From CAZTKP01 sp964614215 (GTDB lineage: Bacteria > UBP6 > UBA1177): a stretch of 7,388 nt of DNA. Location: contig CAZTKP010000131.1 of the NCBI GenBank assembly GCA_964614215.1, positions 1-7,388 of the forward strand, written 5' to 3'. The notes beneath the pieces are model-generated. The model was not told where the DNA came from and searched no databases. It worked only from the letters and a program-made list of their open reading frames with translations. Position 1 is the stretch's first letter. Each line of letters opens with the position of its first letter. Shown piece by piece: positions 1-5,783 of the stretch. The translations under genes were made by a program, and so were the position numbers.

Positions 1-230
1 TGCATGAGTGTCTGGTAGGGGATTCTTTCCTCGTCGGCTTTTTTCCTGATCATTTCAAGGATGTCGCTGTTGACACGGAGAGTCACACTTTTGGTAGCTC
101 TCATTTCAGCAAGTGTTTTTTTTGCAGAAGACTCAAGTTCTTTTTTCCTTTTTTCTGAAACCGGAGTGAAATCTCCACTCTCATAAAGTTCGTTGAGTTC
201 GGATTCTTCCTGTTTTTTCTTTTTTGCCAT
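1..230 (-). CDS. CopG/BrnA-type ribbon-helix-helix antitoxin, C-terminus cut by window edge
   Basis: Partial gene reading off the left edge; 76 complete codons are visible. The first ~46 residues are very Lys/Glu rich (MAKKKKQEESELNELYES, then a second basic/acidic run). Residues 47-76 look like a ribbon-helix-helix core: strand KSVTLRVN (47-54), helix A about 55-68 (DILEMIRKKADEE), and the turn RIPYQTLM that opens helix B. The IPYQTL motif is characteristic of the CopG_antitoxin family (PF12441/BrnA-like). Family members bind DNA as dimers, neutralise a partner toxin and repress their own promoter. The ATG is preceded by AAGGTG with 6-nt spacing. The usual partner, a BrnT-like toxin, normally lies upstream, but here 194 noncoding bases lie upstream. 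A toxin would have to be downstream, outside the window, or absent. It could instead be a stand-alone RHH regulator. Confidence 0.8.
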   Translation of the reverse strand, partial: MAKKKKQEESELNELYESGDFTPVSEKRKKELESSAKKTLAEMRATKSVTLRVNSDILEMIRKKADEERIPYQTLM

Positions 231-266
231 GATTGCACCTTAGTAAAAAACATCTAAAACACATTG

Positions 267-294
267 ATTATACATTGAAAAAGAATTGAATCAA
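267..294 (-). promoter_or_regulatory. Predicted sigma-70 promoter of the antitoxin gene
   Basis: On the minus strand, -35 TTGATT (294-289), 16-nt spacer, perfect -10 TATAAT (272-267). Transcription would begin near 260, giving a leader of about 30 nt before the ATG at 230. The -35 box lies inside the outer arm of the dyad at 288-328, as expected for a site controlled by its own repressor. Prediction from consensus match only. Confidence 0.6.
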
Positions 295-328
295 ATAAGA
301 AATTTTGTTGAATTTCTTAAATTGATTC
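288..328. repeat. 41-nt compound inverted repeat overlapping the antitoxin -35 box
   Basis: The outer arms GAATCAA (288-294) and TTGATTC (322-328) pair perfectly. The inner arms TAAGAAATT (296-304) and AATTTCTTA (311-319) also pair perfectly around a 6-nt TTGTTG centre. One base on the left and two on the right separate the two arm pairs, for 16 bp in all. The stem is almost all A/T and the following T-run on the minus strand starts several bases away, so an operator for the RHH protein fits better than a terminator. A weak back-up terminator for the upstream operon is not excluded. Confidence 0.55.
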
Positions 329-350
329 TGGGGTTAATCTAAGGGAAGAT

Positions 351-377
351 AAAATTCTGCTACAATCTGTTGCAGAA
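351..377 (-). terminator. Predicted intrinsic terminator of the spmAB / AmmeMemoRadiSam unit
   Basis: On the minus strand, 48 nt beyond the stop of the radical SAM fusion gene, TTCTGC-A-ACA pairs with TGT-A-GCAGAA around a 3-nt loop: nine pairs with one A-A mismatch. TTTT follows directly (354-351), then A. The U-tract is short, so termination may be partial. There is no comparable T-run on the plus-strand side. Position between two same-strand genes, one of which has its own promoter, supports the call. Confidence 0.5.
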
Positions 378-424
378 ATGCTGAAATCTGAATCCTGATT
401 TTTCCTGAGCGAACTGACGAATTC

Positions 425-2923
425 TCACTCCTCAAACAATTCAACCTGATACTTAAATATCTCCGTTTCAGGATCTTTGTAGCAGTCTGCGGGGAGTCCC
501 GCTTTATGTGTGCAGAGGTTACTTAAAAATGTTTCAAGGTCCCAGCCGGTTTCAGTTGCGACTTGTGGGAGGAAGACTCCTTGTCTGTATCCGTTTTTGA
601 GCCAGACTCCGTCAATTCCGTTCCTAATTTCTTTCCAGTCTTTAACTCTTTCCATTGGTGTGAGGACTGAGATTTCTATGTGAACTTTTTTGAGTTCATC
701 TTCTGTGAGCGGTTTGAATCTGTGATCGTTAAAGGCTGCGCTGTGGGCCATTTCAGTGACTGCGAGATAAAGCGGCTGGGATGCGAACATTTGTCCGATG
801 CATCCACGGAGTTCTCCGTTAATTTTAAGCGTGACAAATACTGCTCTTTCTTCATTTAGTTTCGGTTCAGACGGTTTTTCGGGTTTAAACTCTTTTTTGT
901 TTTTAAGTGTGTAAGTGATTGATTCTCTTGCGCTTTCAAGCAGCTTTTTTCTTAAATTGTCATCGTAGTAATTTGCTTTTTCTTTTTTTGAAAATGTCAT
1001 CGCCATATACCCCACAACTCCTTTTTCTCTACTTGCAGGAACTGCATCACCACTGTTTTCATAGTGAATAAGTTCAGGCTTAAGTGCATCAAGTCCCTTC
1101 ATTATTTCAAGGAACATTTTCAGGCTGTCATAACCGCACAGTTCACATTTTTTGCTCATGATGGCGGTCTTAAGTTCGTCAAATTTCCCTTCTTCAATAA
1201 GCGAAATGGTCTTTCTGTCCATTTTTACAGCATCTTCGTAAGAGTGATAATGTGACATGTCCGAACTTTCAATTACAAGTGTCTTTTTTCCGCTTGTTCT
1301 AATCCAGTCAGCAATAACTTTTCCTGTTTTAAGCAGGGTTTTCTCGTCTTCAGTCGACGCAAGGATAAGGACTATTTCAATATCTCCAAGATAATGTCTC
1401 ACAAATGGAAGTTCAGCTTCAAGAGAATGTTCCTGAGTATGAATTTTTTCGATAAAATCTATCTTTTCATCACTTTTAAGCAGTTTTTCGGTCAGCTCCC
1501 TGTTGATCTTGAGATTTCCGATGGGAGTTTTCGCAAAGGCTCCGTCATAAACTGAAACAACTCCTGCCCTGTATCTGTGACTTGTGCCTAAAATGACGGC
1601 AACTTCATAATCTTTTTCTTTCAATGCTTTAAATCCGCAAGCCGCTGTCGGTCCGCTATAGACAAACCCTGCATGAGGAACGATGAGTCCCGCTACGTTC
1701 TCAACGCTGCCTTTTTTATCACATTTCTGAGCATCAAGTTTTTCAAGAACCTTCATAAGTTCAGCAGCATTATCCGGATACCACATTCCCGCAACAGCTT
1801 CTTCACGAACTCTTTTCTTTTCGAACATTCCTTTTATCTCCTTGCCGCACTTGGGGCATTTCCCGTTCTCGAGACGGTTTTTCCTGACGTTGTAACGTTC
1901 ACGTTTTATGAGAACTTTACCGCATTTAGGGCAGATGGTGTTCTCTCCTCCTTCAGTGATCACATTCCCGATATAAACATGTTTGAGTCCGACTTCTTCA
2001 GCGATCTTTTTAGCCGTTTTAAGAGTCTCAACAGGTGTCGGAGGTACGTTTTTCAAATTATAGGCGGGAAAGAACCTTGAAAAATGCAGAGGAGTTTCTT
2101 CACCGAGATTTTTCTTTATCCATTCACAGAGTTCCCGTATCTCTTTTTCCGTGTCGTTAGCACCCGGAATAAGAAGATTTGTGACTTCAAGGAAAACGCC
2201 TTTTTTCTTTAATGTCTTCATGGATTCAAGAACTGGTTTTAAGGTTGCTCCGGTATATTCTTTGTAGAATTTTTCAGTGAAAGCTTTAAGGTCGACATTT
2301 GCAGCATCAATATACTCTGCAAGCTCTTCAAGAGGTTTCTGATTGATATATCCATTGGTGACCATAACGGTCTTTAAACCCTTCTGTTTGGCAAGTTTTG
2401 CTGTTTCGAGCATCATCTCGTAGAAAACTATCGGCTCGTTGTATGTGAACGCAATGGACTTGCTTCCGCTTTCAATAGCCTTCTGGACTATCTGCTGCGA
2501 AGATATTTCATAGTTCGGAACTGTTTCAGGAGAGGCCTGGGATATCTGCCAGTTCTGACAGAAGTTGCAGTGCAGGTTACATCCTGCGGTGCCGAGCGAG
2601 AACACTTGAGTTCCTGGATAAAAGTGAAAGAGAGGTTTTTTCTCAATGGGATCAATGGCGAGTGAGACAGGTTTCCCGTAGGTGAGCGATACCATTTCAC
2701 CGTCCTCATTCTTTCTTGCCTTACATGCGCCTGTCTGCCCGGGGCTGAGAACGCAGTTAAAGGGACAGAGCGTGCATTTTACCTTGTTGTCATCCATTTT
2801 GTTAAAATACATGGCCTTTCTTATCTCCTTGATCTCAACGTCTTTTGAACCCATTGACAGACCTATCACCGTCAGAGTGATAAGTAAAATGACAACGGAT
2901 ATTTCAAATCCATACTTTTTCAT
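425..2923 (-). CDS. Membrane-anchored AmmeMemoRadiSam three-domain fusion: radical SAM - Memo - AMMECR1
   Basis: An 832-aa protein carrying all three components of the AmmeMemoRadiSam system, whose reaction is unknown. Residues 1-24 (MKKYGFEISVVILLITL...) form a hydrophobic anchor or uncleaved signal. The radical SAM part (~30-365) has an N-terminal Cys set (C50, C53, C57, C67), the cluster motif CNLHCNFC (C115, C119, C122), a family-typical DPIEKKPLFHF stretch, and a C-terminal zinc ribbon (C331/C334, C356/C359). The Memo domain (~370-645) keeps H417 (VPHAGFVYSG), H449 (GTSHR), D555/H558 (SSDMSH) and C596 (CGYDS). These match human Memo H49, H81, D189, H192 and C244 in order and nearly in spacing. 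The AMMECR1 domain (~650-832) has LRGCIG (705-710), AFNDHRFKPLT and LPQVATETGWD. The start is the ATG four bases past the spmAB stop, with GGTG 5 nt upstream; a TTG at 2965 inside spmAB lacks such support. An ATG at 2854 could give a soluble form. Confidence 0.93.
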   Translation of the reverse strand: MKKYGFEISVVILLITLTVIGLSMGSKDVEIKEIRKAMYFNKMDDNKVKCTLCPFNCVLSPGQTGACKARKNEDGEMVSLTYGKPVSLAIDPIEKKPLFHFYPGTQVFSLGTAGCNLHCNFCQNWQISQASPETVPNYEISSQQIVQKAIESGSKSIAFTYNEPIVFYEMMLETAKLAKQKGLKTVMVTNGYINQKPLEELAEYIDAANVDLKAFTEKFYKEYTGATLKPVLESMKTLKKKGVFLEVTNLLIPGANDTEKEIRELCEWIKKNLGEETPLHFSRFFPAYNLKNVPPTPVETLKTAKKIAEEVGLKHVYIGNVITEGGENTICPKCGKVLIKRERYNVRKNRLENGKCPKCGKEIKGMFEKKRVREEAVAGMWYPDNAAELMKVLEKLDAQKCDKKGSVENVAGLIVPHAGFVYSGPTAACGFKALKEKDYEVAVILGTSHRYRAGVVSVYDGAFAKTPIGNLKINRELTEKLLKSDEKIDFIEKIHTQEHSLEAELPFVRHYLGDIEIVLILASTEDEKTLLKTGKVIADWIRTSGKKTLVIESSDMSHYHSYEDAVKMDRKTISLIEEGKFDELKTAIMSKKCELCGYDSLKMFLEIMKGLDALKPELIHYENSGDAVPASREKGVVGYMAMTFSKKEKANYYDDNLRKKLLESARESITYTLKNKKEFKPEKPSEPKLNEERAVFVTLKINGELRGCIGQMFASQPLYLAVTEMAHSAAFNDHRFKPLTEDELKKVHIEISVLTPMERVKDWKEIRNGIDGVWLKNGYRQGVFLPQVATETGWDLETFLSNLCTHKAGLPADCYKDPETEIFKYQVELFEE

Positions 2924-2927
2924 ATTT

Positions 2928-4220
2928 TCACCACAGCATTCTGCAGATAAAAACAGCTCCGGCAATACCCGCTACATCGGCTAGAAGTGCGGCAGGGACA
3001 GCGTGACGCGCATTTTTTATTCCGACAGCTCCGAAATAAACTGCAAGAACATAGAAAGTTGTCTCAGTTGAACCCTGCATTGTTGAAACGAGGTAGGAAA
3101 GGAAAGAATTGGGGTCTTTGCTTACAATTTCGCTCATAATTCCGAAAGCTCCGCTGCCTGAAAGAGGTCTCACAAGTGCCATAGGAAGAGCTTCCGCAGG
3201 CATTCCGAGCATTGAGGTCACGGGGTTGAGAGCAGTCACCATTATTTCAAGAGCTCCGCTTGCACGGAACATTCCCACACCGACAAAGATGGCGACCATG
3301 AAGGGAATTATTTTGATCGCAATGTTAAAACCTTCTTTTGCACCATCTGTCAGAGTTTCGTAGAGTTTCACACCCTTGAGCCAGCCGTAAAAGAGAAAAA
3401 GTGACATGATGAGCGGAATTAGCCAGGTTGACATCGCACCCGTAAAAACCTTTAAAGTCACCTCATCGTCGGGTGCTGAAAGTGCCCTGTAAGCAATTCC
3501 ACCGGCAACAGCTGTGATGAAAAGAACAGTGAAAATTATCTTTGAGAAAGGAACTTTGATCTTGGCAGACGTGTCAGTTTCAGTTTGTTCGGTTTCCGTT
3601 TCGCTACTTGAAATTACAACTTCCGCAGGACCTTTTTTCTGAAGGATCTTTGCGGCAATAATTGCTGTTGTTGTGGAAACTACTGTCGCAAAAATTGATG
3701 GAATGAGAATTGATGCAGGAGTTGTAGCTCCGGCTGAAGCTCTAACTGTTATCACGCCAAGCGGAAGAAGCGTCACGCTCGAAGTATTTATTGCAAGAAA
3801 AAGACACATTGCATCAGTTGCTGTTCCTTTTTTTGTGTTGAGCTTATCGAGCTCTGTCATTGCTTTAATTCCCATTGGAGTCGCCGCGTTTCCAAGACCG
3901 AGCATATTTGCCGCAATATTCATAACCATTGCGCTCATTGCAGGATGATCGTGCGGAACGTTGGGAAAAAGTCTAGTCATGACAGGTCTGACACCCTTTG
4001 CAATGAGTTTTAAAGCGCCGGCCTCTTCAATTACCTTCATGAGCCCAAGCCAGAGAGCCATTGCGCCGATAAGACCGATCGCAAGAGTGACAGCAGCCTT
4101 CGCACTGTCAAAAGCCGCAGCAGTAACAGCTTCCATCTTCCCTGTCCACGAAGCGGCAACTACGGAAAGAACTATCATCATAAACCAGATAATATTTATC
4201 GGGGAAGGCTTGTTTTTCAT
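2928..4220 (-). CDS. SpmA-SpmB fusion, Gate-domain (nucleoside recognition) membrane protein
   Basis: A 430-aa polytopic inner-membrane protein. The N-terminal half (~1-195) is SpmA-like, with the signature NIAANMLGLGNAATPMG (101-117) and hydrophobic spans around 8-24, 42-62, 136-160 and 170-192. A Ser/Thr/Glu-rich hydrophilic linker (~200-220) follows, then a span at ~226-246. The C-terminal half (~260-430) is SpmB-like, with RPLSGSGAFGIM (351-362) and QGSTETTFYVLAVYFGAVG (382-400). SpmA and SpmB are separate spore-maturation proteins in Bacillus. Fused versions occur in non-sporulating bacteria, where the role is unknown; the Gate domain suggests a transporter or channel-like function. The start is the ATG with GGAG 6 nt upstream. 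A TTG four codons earlier overlaps that site and is rejected. The gene directly precedes the radical SAM fusion with a 4-nt gap, implying one operon. Confidence 0.9.
   Translation of the reverse strand: MKNKPSPINIIWFMMIVLSVVAASWTGKMEAVTAAAFDSAKAAVTLAIGLIGAMALWLGLMKVIEEAGALKLIAKGVRPVMTRLFPNVPHDHPAMSAMVMNIAANMLGLGNAATPMGIKAMTELDKLNTKKGTATDAMCLFLAINTSSVTLLPLGVITVRASAGATTPASILIPSIFATVVSTTTAIIAAKILQKKGPAEVVISSSETETEQTETDTSAKIKVPFSKIIFTVLFITAVAGGIAYRALSAPDDEVTLKVFTGAMSTWLIPLIMSLFLFYGWLKGVKLYETLTDGAKEGFNIAIKIIPFMVAIFVGVGMFRASGALEIMVTALNPVTSMLGMPAEALPMALVRPLSGSGAFGIMSEIVSKDPNSFLSYLVSTMQGSTETTFYVLAVYFGAVGIKNARHAVPAALLADVAGIAGAVFICRMLW
2929..2932 (-). promoter_or_regulatory. Ribosome-binding site that sets the start of the radical SAM fusion
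   Basis: On the minus strand GGTG overlaps the TGA stop of the spmAB gene (2930-2928) and lies 5 nt before the ATG at 2923. This arrangement suggests translational coupling, and argues for the 2923 start over the TTG at 2965. Confidence 0.6.
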
Positions 4221-4226
4221 AAAAAA

Positions 4227-4230
4227 CTCC
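4227..4230 (-). promoter_or_regulatory. Ribosome-binding site of the spmAB fusion
   Basis: On the minus strand GGAG precedes ATG (4220) by six T residues. It rules out the in-frame TTG at 4232, which would place the start codon on top of this site. Confidence 0.65.
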
Positions 4231-4244
4231 AAATGGTTCGCATC

Positions 4245-4272
4245 ATTCTAGCACTTTTAAATTATTTTTAAA
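4245..4272 (-). promoter_or_regulatory. Possible promoter for the spmAB / radical SAM unit
   Basis: In the 57-nt gap after the lipoprotein gene, minus strand, TTTAAA (4272-4267) lies 16 nt upstream of TAGAAT (4250-4245). The -10 is preceded by TGC, an extended -10. The leader would be about 18 nt. No terminator is visible for the preceding gene, so read-through from it is also possible. The gap is very AT-rich, which makes chance matches likely. Confidence 0.35.
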
Positions 4273-4277
4273 GTATG

Positions 4278-5552
4278 CTATTTAATCCCTATCCAGACAG
4301 GCAGATGGTCGCTGACTGTTGTTCTAATTTCTGAGTAGTTGTCTTTTGTGAAATCAAGGACTCCTGATGAGCCTGAGAATTCATCAACATATTTCCCGGG
4401 AAAGAAAATATTGTCATACGATGAGACGAGTCCCGTTTGTCCGATCGTTGTGAGCTGAGTTGCGGGAATGGCGTGGTTCATGTCGTCAACTGATAGAATG
4501 GTAAAAGCTGCATCGTCAACTGGAAGATTGAAGTCACCTCCGATAATTACATCGTTCTTCACTGCATCAAGCCCTTGATAATATTGATATACTTCGTCAA
4601 TATGGTCAACTTCGGCCCTTCTTTCAGTAATGCTGTCTCCAAAAACTACGTGAATGATCGCAAAGGTGAAAGTGAAAGATCCAAAAGTAAATTCAGCGGC
4701 GTATGGTTCTCTTTTAAATTCGTCCGATGTTTCCGGGAAAAACCCGATAACGGAATTCATTGAAACCTCTTCAGCGTTCCAGACAAAACCATAAAATTCC
4801 TTATATGAATCTTCTCCGACCTCTTTTTCAGAAATGTGATATTCCCAGTTCTTTCCAGTCAGTTTTTCAAGATTTTCAGTGAGCTCTTCAAGACCTTCTT
4901 CAGTTTCTACTTCAACAAGTCCGACAACATCAAAGTGATTAACGATGCATGCAAGAGCTGCAAAATCCTTGCTGTTATCCCAGCCGAGATGCAGAGCGTT
5001 AAAAGTTGCGACAGTATTTTTAGGTTTTATCGTTTCATCAGTTGTTATATAAGTCGGGCAGGTGATCTTTTCCAGGCAATTACCGTCAACTTCCCACTTT
5101 TCAGCAGGACAGACACAGGCGGGAGTTCCGCTTTTTACTTCGCAGTCTCTGCCGGTATCCGAGCAGTTTTCTTCAACAGCAAAGTATTCGCCGATCGGAC
5201 AGTTGCTGTCATCGTATTTAACATTGCAAAGCAGGATGCGACCGTTTTGACATTTACCTTTTTCCTTACAGAAATCAGTTGCTTTTGATGTGCAGGTATC
5301 AGTGTCTCCAGCTTCATTGTCACTTTCTGTGCGGTTGTCATTCAAAGCAGTGTCATGAACAATGTCGGGATCTGAATAAACATCAGGATCAGGAACAAAG
5401 TTATCCACGCTGTCGGAAAAATTATCGGTGTAGGACTCAGCTTCAACAAAATAGTCAGATTCCCCGTCAAAGAAATCCACATCACTGTAATTTGCAGACG
5501 CATCCTTACACGAAGGTGCAAACAGCATAATAAAAAGCAGAAAATACTGCAT
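4278..5552 (-). CDS. Secreted lipoprotein with Asp-rich stalk, Cys-rich module and DNase I-like EEP domain
   Basis: A 424-aa predicted lipoprotein. A short hydrophobic signal (MQYFLLFIMLFAPSC) ends at C15; APSC is not a canonical lipobox, so lipidation is inferred. Residues 16-86 form an acidic stalk with 22 Asp/Glu in 71. Residues 87-165 hold 11 Cys, as in small disulfide modules. The rest (~178-424) is an endonuclease/exonuclease/phosphatase domain with its catalytic set apparently intact: N185 (ATFNALHLG), E214 (VVGLVEVE), H301 (FAIIHVV), D340/N342 (GGDFN), D380 (YDNI) and D415/H416 (SDHLPV). The family includes DNases, phosphodiesterases and sphingomyelinases and is metal dependent; the substrate here cannot be told. 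The start has AAGG six bases upstream. It is transcribed divergently from the AAA ATPase. No terminator is seen before spmAB 57 bp downstream, so they may be partly co-transcribed. Confidence 0.88.
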   Translation of the reverse strand: MQYFLLFIMLFAPSCKDASANYSDVDFFDGESDYFVEAESYTDNFSDSVDNFVPDPDVYSDPDIVHDTALNDNRTESDNEAGDTDTCTSKATDFCKEKGKCQNGRILLCNVKYDDSNCPIGEYFAVEENCSDTGRDCEVKSGTPACVCPAEKWEVDGNCLEKITCPTYITTDETIKPKNTVATFNALHLGWDNSKDFAALACIVNHFDVVGLVEVETEEGLEELTENLEKLTGKNWEYHISEKEVGEDSYKEFYGFVWNAEEVSMNSVIGFFPETSDEFKREPYAAEFTFGSFTFTFAIIHVVFGDSITERRAEVDHIDEVYQYYQGLDAVKNDVIIGGDFNLPVDDAAFTILSVDDMNHAIPATQLTTIGQTGLVSSYDNIFFPGKYVDEFSGSSGVLDFTKDNYSEIRTTVSDHLPVWIGIK

Positions 5553-5586
5553 TTAAAACCTTTTTCTTCAGTCGATCACTGTCTTA

Positions 5587-5615
5587 ATTAGACCGCTAAA
5601 CAGGTTTTGAATCAA
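5587..5615 (-). promoter_or_regulatory. Predicted sigma-70 promoter of the EEP lipoprotein
   Basis: On the minus strand, -35 TTGATT (5615-5610), 17-nt spacer, -10 TCTAAT (5592-5587). The start of transcription would be near 5580, giving a leader of about 28 nt. A small inverted repeat, GTCT..AGAC (5581-5593), covers the -10 and start region. The -35 is the same TTGATT as in the antitoxin promoter. Confidence 0.55.
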
Positions 5616-5677
5616 TCTTTATGTGTTTATATCTGATGTTCGAAAGAACTTGTTTGGAAAAAGTTTTTTGTGCTGGT

Positions 5678-5737
5678 TTTAAAAACATCCTTGTATTTTG
5701 AAAGGCATCCTTTAAAAAGACCCTTGTGTTTTTAAAG
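5678..5737. repeat. 27-nt imperfect tandem repeat with internal dyads upstream of the ATPase gene
   Basis: Copy 1 (5678-5704) and copy 2 (5711-5737) match at 23 of 27 positions, with a 33-nt period. Both share TTTAAAAA at the left, CCTTGT in the middle and AAAG at the right. With the preceding C, copy 2 has perfect 9-bp arms CTTTAAAAA (5710-5718) and TTTTTAAAG (5729-5737) around a 10-nt centre. The junction between copies is itself a dyad: AAAGG-cat-CCTTT (5701-5713). The repeat covers the -35 region of the plus-strand promoter, so a regulator-binding array is the natural reading. No U-tract follows, which argues against a terminator. Confidence 0.55.
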
Positions 5738-5751
5738 TCTATTGATATAAT
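5724..5751 (+). promoter_or_regulatory. Predicted sigma-70 promoter of the AAA ATPase gene
   Basis: Perfect -10 TATAAT (5746-5751) preceded by TGA, giving an extended -10. A weak -35, TTGTGT (5724-5729), lies 16 nt upstream inside the second repeat copy. Transcription would start near 5758, about 26 nt before the ATG. A strong extended -10 with a poor -35 overlapped by repeats is typical of a regulated promoter. Confidence 0.6.
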
Positions 5752-5783
5752 ACTTAGGGAAAAAATGTTTAAGAGGTGCCGGA

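Noticed and set aside
1673..2080. 135-codon open frame on the plus strand, opposite the radical SAM/Memo gene
   Set aside because: It is antisense to the zinc ribbon and the radical SAM-Memo junction, with no domain, no convincing ribosome site and a Phe-rich composition.
2924..2965. Upstream TTG start for the radical SAM fusion, adding 14 residues
   Set aside because: It lies inside the spmAB coding region. The ATG at 2923 sits just past the spmAB stop with GGTG at good spacing, directly before a coherent hydrophobic N-terminus.
4254..4273. AT-rich partial dyad (CTTTTAAA..TTTTTAAAG) between the EEP gene and spmAB, considered as a terminator
   Set aside because: Only four outer base pairs hold before mismatches and there is no GC in the stem core, so it is not distinguishable from AT-rich background.
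4836..5288. 150-codon open frame on the plus strand, opposite the EEP lipoprotein
   Set aside because: It is antisense to a gene with clear catalytic motifs. The translation is Phe/Ser rich with no recognisable domain, as expected of a reverse-complement shadow.
5710..5737. 9-bp perfect inverted repeat considered as an intrinsic terminator
   Set aside because: The arms are almost pure A/T, the loop is 10 nt, no T-run follows on either strand, and both flanking genes are transcribed away from it. Regulatory use is more likely.
5678..5737. Two repeat copies considered as a short CRISPR array
   Set aside because: The spacing between copies is only 6 nt and the copies differ at four positions. 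No cas genes are nearby.
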